Counted from the stretch's first letter, positions 1-8,670 are shown. The stretch: DNA of 64,000 nucleotides from Aquibacillus salsiterrae (GCF_028416595.1 NZ_JAMQKC010000007.1:1-64000), one strand, 5' to 3'. A program made the numbers and translations. The notes: generated by a model from the letters alone, not told the origin.

Positions 1-368
<368 letters not shown>

Positions 369-622
369 TGAATGAGTTGATTTACTCATAAACTTGACTA
401 GCAATTGTATTTCTAATCTAGCTTTGACTCTTAATAGCTAACACTATTAGTCGCCAATGCTTTCTCTTAAACATACTGGTTGTTTTGTTCAGTTTTCAAA
501 GATCAATTGTGTTTATTCTTATCGATTCATCTCTCAGCGGCATAATCCATCATATCACATTTATTCGTAGAAGTCAATTAATTTTGTGTTGTTTTTTCAA
601 CACTCCAAAAAGCGACCTAACA

Positions 623-651
623 AATATAACATTTGATTCATATTCAGTCAA
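623..651 (-). promoter_or_regulatory. rrn promoter P2 (proximal)
   Basis: On the minus strand TTGACT (646-651) and TATATT (623-628) are separated by 17 bases, a good sigma-A promoter about 250 bases upstream of the 16S 5' end. Tandem promoters are usual for Bacillus rrn operons. The role is inferred from position and consensus. Confidence 0.75.
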
Positions 652-714
652 TAAATTTCATTAATAATAACATTGACTCTTCCCCATAATCTTTGCCCCA
701 AAGGCAACTGAGAT

Positions 715-744
715 AATATATCATAATTCATTAATAGTCGTCAA
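715..744 (-). promoter_or_regulatory. rrn promoter P1 (distal)
   Basis: On the minus strand TTGACG (739-744) and TATATT (715-720) are separated by 18 bases. It lies about 90 bases upstream of the proximal promoter, the tandem arrangement typical of Bacillus rRNA operons. The remaining stretch from 745 to 1045 shows no gene or strong structure that I can recognise. Confidence 0.65.
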
Positions 745-1045
745 TACTTTCTTAAAAAGTGCATATCGATTAATTGATGGTGTGGAATCGATCTTTAGCC
801 ACTTCGATAATTCGCAGAAGTTAAATTACTCGATTGTGAACTGTTGCAAAGCTTGATGGCTCTTGTTATTCTTTGTTAATTTTTTTGTCTACCTAACTCC
901 ACATTGTTTAACAAGTTCTATTGATTTAGATTGTCTCTCTTTGACAGGGCCAATTCGAATCCCGCAATTTCTGTTTCTGTTAACATTGTTATAAAATTAG
1001 CTGTTTTAGAGATACTAATTTCCATGGACGTTAGGAGGTTATTTC

Positions 1046-2107
1046 ATGGAAACAAAAAATAAACTATCTCAAGAGGACGAGCACGTTATTAATGAAATGA
1101 AGGCACATCAACAAAATAAAAAGTTAACAGCATCTGAGTTAGGCGACTTGTTTGCAAATTATCTTGGAGATTCTTTAATTATGTGCATATATAAGCATCA
1201 TCTTCAAGTTGTAGAGGATGATGAAGTAAGGGACTTTATTCAATTGTCATTAGATACCTCAAAAAAACACTTAGCTATGATTCAAGAAATATACACGAAA
1301 GAAAATATACCTGTTCCAGTTGGGTTTGGAGAACAAGATGTAAGAAAAGATGCCCCGAGACTATTTAGTGATATGTTTATGATTTTTTACACTACTGAAA
1401 TGGCTAGAGCAGGTTTACAAACATACGGAAGTGCTTTTTCAAGTTCAGCAAGACATGATGTTATCGACTATTTTGACATGTGTATACAAGATTCCATCAA
1501 AATCTACAAAAAAGGATTATACTTAATGCTATCCAAAGGAATGGATTTTGTACCGCCTACAATACCTTATCCAAAGCAAGTTGATTATGTCGAGGATCAA
1601 TCCTTCATTTCTTTTATAGCTGGTAAAAAGAGACCTCTAACTGGATTAGAAATAAAACACCTACAAATTAACATCAATACTAATACTTTAGGAAAAGCAC
1701 TTATGCTTGCATTTGGTCAGGTTGCTTCCTCTGAGAAATTGAGAGATAATTTTAAAGAGGGTGCAGAATTAGCAGATAAACAAATCAAACAATTGGGTGA
1801 CATTCTGATAAGCGAGAATCTTCCATCCCCTAAATTATTGGACGCACATGTAACTGATTCAACAATTCCACCATTCACAGATAAGCTGATGATGTATCAT
1901 ACATCACTTTCTAATGCTATTGGTATTCAAAATTATGGGCTAGCGGTTTCTAAAATAATGCGACATGATATTCATGCGCAGTTTGCTACTCTAACAGGAG
2001 AGATTTCAAAATATGGTAATAAAGGAATGAATATATTGATAAATGAAGGTTGGTTAGAGGAACCTCCCACCGCTGCTGACCGAGAAAGTCTTTCTAAGAA
2101 AAAATAA
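1046..2107 (+). CDS. DUF3231 family protein
   Basis: A 353-residue protein built from two related halves, about residues 20-165 and 195-340. Each half carries the same helical pattern ending in a Y-G-x-A...RHD motif (YGSAFSSSARHD in the first half, YGLAVSKIMRHD in the second). This two-fold organisation is that of the DUF3231 family of spore-formers, predicted all-helical and ferritin-like; its function is unknown. No signal peptide or membrane segment is visible. The start has a good GGAGG site 7-8 bases upstream. It stands alone next to the rRNA operon, followed at 24 bases by a small membrane protein gene. The family call is firm; the biochemical role is open. Confidence 0.85.
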   Translation: METKNKLSQEDEHVINEMKAHQQNKKLTASELGDLFANYLGDSLIMCIYKHHLQVVEDDEVRDFIQLSLDTSKKHLAMIQEIYTKENIPVPVGFGEQDVRKDAPRLFSDMFMIFYTTEMARAGLQTYGSAFSSSARHDVIDYFDMCIQDSIKIYKKGLYLMLSKGMDFVPPTIPYPKQVDYVEDQSFISFIAGKKRPLTGLEIKHLQININTNTLGKALMLAFGQVASSEKLRDNFKEGAELADKQIKQLGDILISENLPSPKLLDAHVTDSTIPPFTDKLMMYHTSLSNAIGIQNYGLAVSKIMRHDIHAQFATLTGEISKYGNKGMNILINEGWLEEPPTAADRESLSKKK

Positions 2108-2131
2108 AGCCAAGGGACAACTGGTGCTTGT

Positions 2132-2596
2132 ATGAATTTGCCAAAAAAGCACGAGGCTTTGCTATGGAGTATAGCATTTCCTGGATTCGGTCAATTCCTA
2201 AATGGGAGAATAATCAAGGGAATCGTACTAATCGTTTTAGAGTTCCTTGTAAATACAAGAAGCAACTTTAACTCAGCGATCATCAGTTCATTTAACGGAG
2301 AAATAAGAAAAGCAGTTGAAGTTACTAATTATCAGTGGTTAATGTTTTATCCATGTCTATACATGTTTGCCCTTTGGGACGCTTATCGCGATGCAGATGG
2401 AAAAAAAACACCTTTTTCCTATCTACCTTTTGTTTTTGGAGGCTTTTTTGTAACAGTTGGTCTCATTTATTCACAAAGAATAAAGCCATTCGGACTACTA
2501 TTCGGTCCGGTTTTTTTACCGATGATTTTTTTAATTCCTGGTTTATTTATAGGTTTTATCATTTATAAGTTTGCACTAAAAACGAACCAAAAATGA
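2132..2596 (+). CDS. small multi-pass membrane protein, function unknown
   Basis: A 154-residue hydrophobic protein with about four predicted membrane segments (near residues 10-45, 66-84, 96-115 and 122-148). The N-terminal PGFGQFLNGR stretch resembles the P-G-x-G-Q-x-x-x-x-R turn seen in many TM2/DUF5683-like small membrane proteins, but I cannot assign a family securely. No strong ribosome binding site precedes the ATG. It starts 24 bases after the DUF3231 gene and may be co-transcribed with it. A terminator follows at once. Confidence 0.7.
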   Translation: MNLPKKHEALLWSIAFPGFGQFLNGRIIKGIVLIVLEFLVNTRSNFNSAIISSFNGEIRKAVEVTNYQWLMFYPCLYMFALWDAYRDADGKKTPFSYLPFVFGGFFVTVGLIYSQRIKPFGLLFGPVFLPMIFLIPGLFIGFIIYKFALKTNQK

Positions 2597-2617
2597 CCTC
2601 TATTTAGTTTGTGAAAG

Positions 2618-2645
2618 GATCAGGCAATTAATCTGATCTTTTTTA
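2618..2645 (+). terminator. terminator after the small membrane protein gene
   Basis: GATCAG and CTGATC arms with a nine-base loop, followed by a run of T, 22 bases after the stop codon. The stretch from here to about 2900 has no ORF or recognisable element. Confidence 0.75.
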
Positions 2646-2908
2646 CTTTGAACCATAATAATGTCGGCAGCGGTAGTCATTTATGGTTACATTATTCTTC
2701 AACCTAAAAAGGCACCCTTTATCAGAGTGATAGAATGTTTATACCTTCTAATTTCTAACTAAGTCGACTCGGTTCGGGAAGATATCAACCGAAGGCGGGA
2801 TTTCACATCATGAAAATAAATACTTCAGATCAAGAGTATTATCAATATAGTTATGATTAAAATTTAACCTAATATCAACAATTCTATTCATTGTTCTTAC
2901 ACAATTCC

Positions 2909-3094
2909 TTATATCATCTTCATCCACCCACGCTTGTTTGGATGATTATTCTCTAATACCCAATCCTCCATTAATCTATCGATGGCATGAGTTTCTATAA
3001 GAATTTCAGGTGTTTTTTTAAGTATTCTACGAAATTCCGTATGCGCTTCTTTTAATCTACTTCTATTAACCTTTAATGGAATAACCATTTTCAT
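2909..3094 (-). CDS. small protein of unknown function (61 aa)
   Basis: Encodes 61 residues, basic and probably helical, ending HPNKRGWMKMI. It starts 17 bases after the stop of another short ORF on the same strand (3111-3251), so the two look like a small operon. The region upstream of its ATG shows only a weak binding site (GGTAAT). I recognise no family. It could be a genuine small gene or the decayed end of a longer one. Confidence 0.4.
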   Translation of the reverse strand: MKMVIPLKVNRSRLKEAHTEFRRILKKTPEILIETHAIDRLMEDWVLENNHPNKRGWMKMI

Positions 3095-3110
3095 ATTATT
3101 ACCAGAGGCT

Positions 3111-3251
3111 CTATTTAAAAATGGCTCGATCAGACATTAATTTAACTTTGGCTTTAGTCATCTGAATCTCAAGTGGTGTAAAATCAATAATCTGTTCAGA
3201 GTCTGAATCCCATAAATATTTAGTTCCCTCAGATGAAAAAAAATCAATCAT
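3111..3251 (-). CDS. small protein of unknown function (46 aa)
   Basis: An ATG-initiated ORF of 46 codons, preceded by a good ribosome binding site (GTGAGGATC, about 7 bases before ATG). The product begins MIDFFSSEGTKYLWDS and is slightly acidic at the N-terminus. It is followed 17 bases later by the 61-codon ORF. The binding site and tight pairing argue for real translation; no family recognised. Confidence 0.4.
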   Translation of the reverse strand: MIDFFSSEGTKYLWDSDSEQIIDFTPLEIQMTKAKVKLMSDRAIFK

Positions 3252-3400
3252 TTTGTGATCCTCACTACATTAAGTATTAAAACAAATTTACTTTAATAAC
3301 CATTTCAATTGCAATATACCTCTTCGATAATCGCATTATTTATTTACCACCGTAACCAATAGGTGACCAAAGTGGTGTTTTATTATGACCAGTGTGTGAA

Positions 3401-3436
3401 GATAAAATAAAAGAACCCTTATATTTCAAGGGTTCT
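3401..3436 (-). terminator. terminator of the tRNA-Val gene
   Basis: On the minus strand AGAACCCTT and AAGGGTTCT pair across a short AT loop, followed by TTTTATTTTATC. It begins about 7 bases after the tRNA 3' end. Confidence 0.8.
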
Positions 3437-3442
3437 CAGGTA

Positions 3443-3515
3443 TGATTCCGACTGGGCTCGAACCAGCGACCTCTACCCTGTCAAGGTAGCGCTCTCCCAG
3501 CTGAGCTACGGAATC
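3443..3515 (-). tRNA. tRNA-Val (GAC anticodon)
   Basis: The complement folds into a complete cloverleaf of 73 nt. The acceptor arms are GATTCCG and CGGAATC with discriminator A. The D arm contains TAGCTCAGCTGGGAGAGC. The anticodon stem CTACC/GGTAG encloses the loop TTGACAG, giving anticodon GAC. The T arm carries GGTTCGAGCC. CCA is not encoded. A strong promoter (3546-3575) and a terminator show that it is a single-gene transcription unit. Confidence 0.96.
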
Positions 3516-3545
3516 GTGGAAGATAAGTTAGTTTCGATAAATAAT

Positions 3546-3575
3546 AATATAATAGATTGCTACCAGTTTTGTCAA
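3546..3575 (-). promoter_or_regulatory. promoter of the tRNA-Val gene
   Basis: On the minus strand TTGACA (3570-3575) and TATATT (3546-3551) are spaced by 18 bases, about 30 bases before the tRNA. The perfect -35 hexamer fits a stable-RNA gene. The 460 bases from here to 4037 contain no further feature I can support. Confidence 0.75.
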
Positions 3576-4037
3576 TCTATTTTTGTTATTTCCTTATTAT
3601 ATATTATTCCTTTATCTATTTCTCAGCACCTCCTTCCTATTTTAATACCTATTATTTGCTAAATGGTCTCTACTTCCACATCCGCCACTCTGTTTGATTT
3701 CTTACGTGATTGATCGATAAATAGACTCCGATTGCACAATCGTCTTCCCTTCTCTTACAATATTGTACTCATCGATTCGACTCCCACAAATAAAGGATAT
3801 GACCCAAACCTATTGTTACAAGAGTATAACAACAGACATAAATGATCCTAAATTTTCCAATTGAACACATTTATTGTTTATGGAAATGATTAACTATGCT
3901 TCATTTCTCCCAATAGTATCAAGACCCAAAACACCCTATTTATTTCTAGGAAGAATTTGGGTAATGAATAACTATGTTACAACTGGTAGCCTTGATTGTA
4001 GGAAAACAAGAACTAGTTTACTAGGAGGTTTACAACT

Positions 4038-4628
4038 ATGAAAAAATTTAAAAATATACTTTTGGCGACAACTTTAACGATTTCTGCATTTTTGGTTCCA
4101 ACTAATATAAGTGCTGCTTCTTCCTATACTGTACAAAACGGGGATTCTCTATGGAAAATATCAAATACATTTGGCATACCAATTACTAGTATAAAAGAGT
4201 CAAACAATCAATCTGGTAATATGATCTATATTGGTCAACGGTTAACGATTCCTACTACTGTATCTACGTCAGACAAGCAATTGTTAGCACAGCTTGTGGA
4301 AGCAGAAGCCAAAGGAGAACCGTACGCTGGGAAAGTTGCTGTTGCGACGGTTGTTCTAAATCGTGTCGATCATTCGGAATTTCCTAATACAGTTAAAGGA
4401 GTTATCTATCAAAAAGTTAGTGGGTATTATGCATTTACACCTGTCCAAAATGGGGCAATTAACAATACACCAACTGCATCATCTATACGTGCCGTAAATG
4501 AGGCTCTTGCATTCAGGGGACAAGGACAGGGTTCTATTTATTTTTACAACCCAAAGACTTCAACAAGTGATTGGATTAACTCAAGACAAACAACTGTAAC
4601 AATTGGTAATCACCGTTTTGCTAAATAA
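4038..4628 (+). CDS. LysM-containing cell wall hydrolase, SleB family
   Basis: A 196-residue secreted protein. Residues 1-26 form a signal peptide ending in ISAA. Residues 29-72 are a LysM peptidoglycan-binding domain (YTVQNGDSLWKIS...QRLTIP). Residues about 85-195 form the SleB/CwlJ-type hydrolase domain, with EAEAKGEPYAGKVAVATVVLNR containing the catalytic glutamate region. The family cleaves cortex or wall peptidoglycan, acting as a lytic transglycosylase in SleB. It is shorter than B. subtilis SleB and has LysM instead of the SleB binding domain, so a germination or vegetative wall role is undecided. A strong AGGAGGT site precedes the ATG. It is monocistronic with its own terminator. Confidence 0.88.
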   Translation: MKKFKNILLATTLTISAFLVPTNISAASSYTVQNGDSLWKISNTFGIPITSIKESNNQSGNMIYIGQRLTIPTTVSTSDKQLLAQLVEAEAKGEPYAGKVAVATVVLNRVDHSEFPNTVKGVIYQKVSGYYAFTPVQNGAINNTPTASSIRAVNEALAFRGQGQGSIYFYNPKTSTSDWINSRQTTVTIGNHRFAK

Positions 4629-4659
4629 AATTTGAAAGTAAAAATTTTGACGACTTCCT

Positions 4660-4691
4660 GACAGACCAAAAATATTGGTCTGTCTTTTTTT
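4660..4691 (+). terminator. terminator after the SleB-like gene
   Basis: GACAGACCAA pairs with TTGGTCTGTC and is followed by TTTTTTT. It starts about 30 bases after the stop codon. Confidence 0.85.
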
Positions 4692-4949
4692 GCAAGATAA
4701 GAAAGAAAAAGATCAAAGCGTGGATACCATCCAGCAACAGCCACGTTCAGTTTCAGCGCATTTGTTCTTCGTCCCAAAATTAGAAGTGCCACACATTTTT
4801 TGTCCCGAGTAATTTATATTTTCATACAGAGATTAAGTTTAACTACGATCAAATTGGTGAAAAGGATAGTAACGTTAACCCGAATGAAACGTTGACATCT
4901 TAAAAATATGATAAACTAGTTTAAAATGGAAAATTCAAGAGGTGTGACA

Positions 4950-5678
4950 ATGGGTAGAAAGGGTAAAATGATAGATAAACAAATAGAAAGTTCTTATTTG
5001 AATGAAATAATTACGGTGAAGTGGTACTTACCAGAGGCTTTTACACCATTAAACAACTATTATATCTGCATTATGCAAGACGGTGATGATTACTTCCAAC
5101 TTGGTAGAATTGCAACCCTAAGTGATCAACTGCATGAAGATGGGGACATTGATAATACAGTATTCGTTGGTATCCATTATCAAGACCGGTATGACAGACA
5201 AGCAAAATATCATCCGAACGGGGATAAAAACCAGGCTTACATTAACTTTTTAATTCATGAGGTTGTCCCAATGCTTGATGAAGAAATCCCTGGTGTATGT
5301 GTAGGAAGTTCAAGAGCACTCATGGGTGATTCACTCGCAGGCACATTAGCCTTAATGGTTGCAAGTAAGTATCCAAATACGTTTGGAAAAGTCATCATGC
5401 AGTCACCTTTTGTAAACGATGCTGTATTAAATTCAATAAATGAAGCTTCTGATTTGGATAAAATTGATATATACCATACGATTGGTAAAGACGAAACGGA
5501 AGTTAAAACAACAGATGGGAAAACTAGTGATTTTCTTACGCCTAATCGTGAATTAAATGAGCTGTTATCCAATCAAAAAATTAACTATTCGTATCATGAG
5601 CTAGACGGTAATCATACGTGGAAATCTTGGCAACCCGATTTACCACACGCGCTATGTACGATGTTTGGTTGGGAATAA
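4950..5678 (+). CDS. yjcH: putative esterase, YjcH family
   Basis: An alpha/beta-hydrolase of 242 residues of the enterochelin-esterase / esterase D-like group. It carries the nucleophile elbow GDSLAG, a following LALMVASKYP helix, and a C-terminal DGNHTWKSW that supplies the catalytic His. The start is placed at the ATG of MGRKGK because AGAGGTG lies 6 bases before it; an upstream in-frame ATG at 4926 has no binding site. It is followed by yjcG and yjcF in the order known from B. subtilis yjcH-yjcG-yjcF. The substrate is unknown. Confidence 0.85.
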   Translation: MGRKGKMIDKQIESSYLNEIITVKWYLPEAFTPLNNYYICIMQDGDDYFQLGRIATLSDQLHEDGDIDNTVFVGIHYQDRYDRQAKYHPNGDKNQAYINFLIHEVVPMLDEEIPGVCVGSSRALMGDSLAGTLALMVASKYPNTFGKVIMQSPFVNDAVLNSINEASDLDKIDIYHTIGKDETEVKTTDGKTSDFLTPNRELNELLSNQKINYSYHELDGNHTWKSWQPDLPHALCTMFGWE

Positions 5679-5780
5679 TTCATTTTTCTCTTCTAACGAA
5701 ATTTCGTGTAATTTTTGGTATAATGTTTACAGACATTAGGAAGTACTTTGATTGAAATAATGAATAGGAGGATTGACCGA

Positions 5781-6293
5781 ATGAAATATGGTGTTGCAAT
5801 TTTCCCGTCTAAGGAAATTCAAGACGAAGCTAATTCTTATCGGATGCGTTATGATCCACACTATGCATTAATTCCACCACACCTAACAGTTAAAGAACCA
5901 TTCGAAGCAGATGATGATGAATTAAAAACAATCGTGGAGGAATTAAAAAAAGTTGCAAACGAAACGAAGGCCTTTCCATTACGGGTTCTTAAAGTTAGTT
6001 CCTTTTTCCCTGTCACGAACACGATATATTTAAAAGTAGACCCAGTCAATGAACTGCTTGCACTAAATGAACGGTTACATCACGGCGCATTACCAAAGAA
6101 ACAAACATTTGCATTTGTACCACATATAACAATAGCCCAGGAATTGTCTGATGATGAGTTCTCTGATGTGTTTGGAAGTTTAAAATTACAGGAGTTTAAT
6201 ATGGAGAGCACAGTAGACCGTTTTCAATTGATGTATCAGCTTGAAAATGGAGCATGGACAGTTTATGATACATTCACATTCAACAAGGAGTAA
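5781..6293 (+). CDS. yjcG: 2'-5' RNA ligase-like phosphoesterase, YjcG family
   Basis: A 170-residue protein of the 2H phosphoesterase superfamily. The two H-x-T/S-x signatures are visible as HLTV (about residue 34) and HITI (about residue 115), separated by the usual distance. These histidines form the active site in the family, which acts on cyclic phosphates or 2'-5' linkages; the physiological substrate of YjcG is not known. The ATG follows TAGGAGG by about 9 bases, which favours MKYGVAIF over the upstream in-frame start. It lies in the yjcHGF cluster, with yjcF 9 bases downstream. Confidence 0.88.
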   Translation: MKYGVAIFPSKEIQDEANSYRMRYDPHYALIPPHLTVKEPFEADDDELKTIVEELKKVANETKAFPLRVLKVSSFFPVTNTIYLKVDPVNELLALNERLHHGALPKKQTFAFVPHITIAQELSDDEFSDVFGSLKLQEFNMESTVDRFQLMYQLENGAWTVYDTFTFNKE

Positions 6294-6302
6294 TTACTAT
6301 TC

Positions 6303-6725
6303 ATGGAAACCTACATCGTCGAAACAGAAAAACAACTAAAAGATGCTTATCAAGTCCGTAACACTGTATTTGTAAAAGAACAAAAGGTTCCACCCGAACT
6401 TGAAATAGACGACTTGGAAAAGGAAGCGATCCATTTTGTTGGTTATCATAAAGAGAAACCTATTGCAGCAGGCCGATTAAGAATCGTTGATAACTATGGC
6501 AAATTGGAGCGCGTTTGCGTATTAAAAGAATTCCGAGGCCAGTCATTCGGAAAAACGATGATACGTAATATGGAACAAACCATTGTAGACAACGGGAAAA
6601 ACAAAGCAAAGTTGAATGCACAAACCCATGCAGAATCCTTCTATCAATCCCTTGGATACGATACGGTTTCTGACGAGTTTATCGATGCTGGAATCCCACA
6701 CGTCACAATGGTGAAAGAGTTATAA
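6303..6725 (+). CDS. yjcF: GNAT family N-acetyltransferase, YjcF
   Basis: A 140-residue single-domain GNAT protein. The acetyl-CoA binding region is GKLERVCVLKEFRGQSFGKTMI, in which RGQSFG is the R/Q-x-x-G-x-G/A loop, followed by LNAQTHAESFYQSLGY typical of the fold. The start follows AAGGAG and lies 9 bases after yjcG, so the two are co-translated or at least co-transcribed. The acetylated substrate is unknown. It matches the third gene of the B. subtilis yjcHGF cluster in size and position. Confidence 0.88.
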   Translation: METYIVETEKQLKDAYQVRNTVFVKEQKVPPELEIDDLEKEAIHFVGYHKEKPIAAGRLRIVDNYGKLERVCVLKEFRGQSFGKTMIRNMEQTIVDNGKNKAKLNAQTHAESFYQSLGYDTVSDEFIDAGIPHVTMVKEL

Positions 6726-6730
6726 GATTT

Positions 6731-6763
6731 GCCTACTCCAGTAAATAGGGGTAGGCTTTTTCA
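6731..6763 (+). terminator. terminator of the yjcHGF cluster
   Basis: GCCTACTCC and GGGGTAGGC arms with an AT loop followed by TTTTTC, directly after the yjcF stop. Confidence 0.85.
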
Positions 6764-6770
6764 TTTGTAG

Positions 6771-6883
6771 AGGTTGTTCAAAAAATCATCAAATAGGAAA
6801 AAGGAAACTGCTTTTTCCCCGATAAGCTACGCATCTCTTCGTTGGCTTGCTTCTAATTCGTCGACTTTTTGAACACGCACTTG
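6771..6883. repeat. MITE-like inverted-repeat element
   Basis: A roughly 110-bp stretch flanked by imperfect inverted ends: TTGTTCAAAAA near 6775 and TTTTTGAACA near 6870. It contains no ORF and sits alone between two transcription units. The inverted ends and size suggest a miniature transposable element or its remnant. No second copy was noticed in this window, so the assignment is tentative. The remaining 230 bases to the next gene show nothing I can name. Confidence 0.4.
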
Positions 6884-7115
6884 TAAGCAATACGCTCAAA
6901 TATTCCGTTGAATTTGTGGAGGATAATTTGATTGATTAGCTCCCTACCCAATCGATTCAGAAAAAGCAATATAGTCGAACCTAACCGAAACAGATGACTG
7001 ATTTCAGCTACAATACAAGAACGAGTTTTTTAAAGAAGATAATTCCCTAGTATAAAAACCTTTAATACGGATAACATGGCTAAAGATATAACAACAATAT
7101 GAGGACGGGATTACC

Positions 7116-7793
7116 ATGGAAAATGCAGTTCCTATACTAGTGGAAACCTTATTCGGGTTCATTGCATTATTTGCGATAACGAAAATTTTAGGAAAGACAC
7201 AAATTAGTCAATTAACACCGTTTGATTTTATATCCGGAATAATCTTCGGGGAAATAGTTGGTGGAACAATTTACGATGGCAAAGCAGGTGTCGCGCAAAT
7301 GGCTTATGCAGTCTTTCTTTGGGGACTACTTCTTTATATAACAGAATGGATGACCCAAAGATTCAAACGAACAAGAACACTTTTAGAAGGAAAACCGGCA
7401 ATAGTTATCCACAAAGGATATCTCCAACGAGAAGCGATGAAGAAAAATAAGTTAGACCTTAACCAACTCCTTCATCTGTTGCGGTCAAAAGGAGCATTTT
7501 CCGTACGTGAAGTGGATTATGCAGTTCTCGAATCAGACGGAACGATTTCCATATTGAAAAAAACGCTTAACCAATCGCCAACAAGACAAGATTTAAACTT
7601 AATGGCTCAAAGAATTTCCCTTCCAGTAACTTTAATTGACGACGGAGAAATTATTGAGGATAACTTAAAAGAAATCAAACAGGACCGACAATGGTTAGAA
7701 AATGAACTGAAAAAACAAAAAGTAAACGGCATACGTGATGTCTTTTACGCAGAATATAAAGAAGGAGAGGCCTTGTTTGTTCAAACATTCTAG
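7116..7793 (+). CDS. DUF421 domain membrane protein (YetF/YcaP family)
   Basis: A 225-residue protein with three predicted N-terminal membrane helices (about residues 5-25, 38-56 and 62-82). A cytoplasmic DUF421 domain follows, marked by LTPFDFISGIIFGEIVGG in the membrane part and LLRSKGAFSVREVDYAVLE in the soluble part. The family is widespread in Bacillus (YetF, YdfR, YkjA, YrbG) and some members are linked to spore or envelope functions, but biochemical activity is unknown. The GAGGACGGG site is about 6 bases before the ATG. It appears monocistronic. Confidence 0.88.
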   Translation: MENAVPILVETLFGFIALFAITKILGKTQISQLTPFDFISGIIFGEIVGGTIYDGKAGVAQMAYAVFLWGLLLYITEWMTQRFKRTRTLLEGKPAIVIHKGYLQREAMKKNKLDLNQLLHLLRSKGAFSVREVDYAVLESDGTISILKKTLNQSPTRQDLNLMAQRISLPVTLIDDGEIIEDNLKEIKQDRQWLENELKKQKVNGIRDVFYAEYKEGEALFVQTF

Positions 7794-7822
7794 TCCTCTT
7801 CCTTTTTTTGCAGTTGAAATAA

Positions 7823-8092
7823 TTAAATATAACGGTCATAATACCTTCCTTTTTCCGGATGCTCCCCCAACTCATTCATTGTCATGACTTCAGATGAATC
7901 ATCTCTACTATCTTTAATTGCACGTTTATCCGTTTTGATTTGTTGATACACTCTGTTATCTTCATTCGGATAGGACATCGTTAATTGGCTTGGATGAATT
8001 CGGTTAATCTGGTATGGATTATACTTTGGTTGATACGAACGATTATGGTAGTCATTATATTGGAAGTTGAAGATAGGCAATATATACCCCAA
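7823..8092 (-). CDS. small Tyr/Asn-rich protein of unknown function
   Basis: An 89-residue hydrophilic protein starting at TTG, supported by GGGAGAGG 5 bases upstream. It is rich in Tyr, Asn and Arg in the first half (NFQYNDYHNRSYQP). It resembles other small Bacillaceae proteins that begin MGY(I/L)LP but I cannot name a family. Its neighbours are spore coat genes, so a sporulation role is possible but unproven. Confidence 0.55.
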   Translation of the reverse strand: MGYILPIFNFQYNDYHNRSYQPKYNPYQINRIHPSQLTMSYPNEDNRVYQQIKTDKRAIKDSRDDSSEVMTMNELGEHPEKGRYYDRYI

Positions 8093-8201
8093 TTGAACCT
8101 CTCCCTCACATGTAGCTTAGTTATGTATACCACAAAATCACCAAACTATTCCTTTATTTATAAGGTTAGGCACTCCTATTAGTGTTATAAAGTTATAAAG
8201 T

Positions 8202-8231
8202 AAAAAGGTAGCTTTAAAGCTACCTTTTTAC
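8202..8231 (-). terminator. terminator of the proline-rich protein gene
   Basis: AAAAAGGTAGC and GCTACCTTTTT arms form a near-perfect palindrome about 10 bases after the stop of the 8242-8460 gene on the minus strand. It could also work in the other direction. Confidence 0.8.
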
Positions 8232-8241
8232 TCTTCCACAA

Positions 8242-8460
8242 TTAATGTTGCTCGTTCGAACTTTCATCTGAACTCTCTTCTAAGACCTCATCCTTATGTT
8301 CCAATTCTTCTCTTCTCACTGGTCCAGTTGGTCCAAATGGGTGATGACGTGGTGGTCTTGGTGGACGTGGTGGTCGAGGTGGATGCGGTGGTTCGATTCG
8401 CACATTATCTGCTTTTATTACTAGATCTTTCACATAAATGACTTTTTTCTTTTCAGACAT
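8242..8460 (-). CDS. proline-rich small protein, probably spore coat-associated
   Basis: A 72-residue protein in three parts: a charged N-terminus (MSEKKKVIYVKDLVIKADNV), a central run of PPRPPR repeats ending HHPFGPTGP, and an acidic Ser/Glu-rich tail. It has no signal peptide. It is transcribed divergently from cotZ, and its upstream region carries a sigma-K-type sequence (see 8498-8524). Location and promoter suggest a late mother-cell, coat or exosporium protein. A purely structural role is inferred; no family recognised. Confidence 0.65.
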   Translation of the reverse strand: MSEKKKVIYVKDLVIKADNVRIEPPHPPRPPRPPRPPRHHPFGPTGPVRREELEHKDEVLEESSDESSNEQH

Positions 8461-8497
8461 CCTTTGGTCACTCCTTTTTCTAAACTTAAGTCGCTAA

Positions 8498-8524
8498 TAT
8501 AGTATGTAAGAATTTTATCATGGT
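8498..8524 (-). promoter_or_regulatory. sigma-K-like promoter of the proline-rich gene
   Basis: On the minus strand AC, then 16 bases, then CATACTATA (8498-8506), matching the sigma-K pattern AC-N16-CATANNNTA. It lies about 40 bases before the start codon. It faces a matching promoter for cotZ. Prediction from consensus only. Confidence 0.6.
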
Positions 8525-8598
8525 CATAGACATTCGCCCGTTTCTTTGATTTTCTTGTGATATTTTGCTTAATTCTAATAAGAATGTTGTTCGCCCAC

Positions 8599-8625
8599 AC
8601 ACAGAGTGTGCTTTTACATACTCTA
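8599..8625 (+). promoter_or_regulatory. sigma-K-like promoter of cotZ
   Basis: AC, then 16 bases, then CATACTCTA (8617-8625), a full match to the sigma-K pattern, about 45 bases upstream of the cotZ start. Known cotZ-type genes are transcribed late in the mother cell under sigma-K, in agreement. Not experimentally shown here. Confidence 0.65.
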
Positions 8626-8670
8626 GTTAGTGACAAATAAGTCAACAATAATCGAAAGGGGAAAGATACG

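Noticed and set aside
2646-2900. Possible insertion sequence remnant
   Set aside because: Some phrases look IS-like, but I found no inverted repeats, target duplication or transposase frame to support it.
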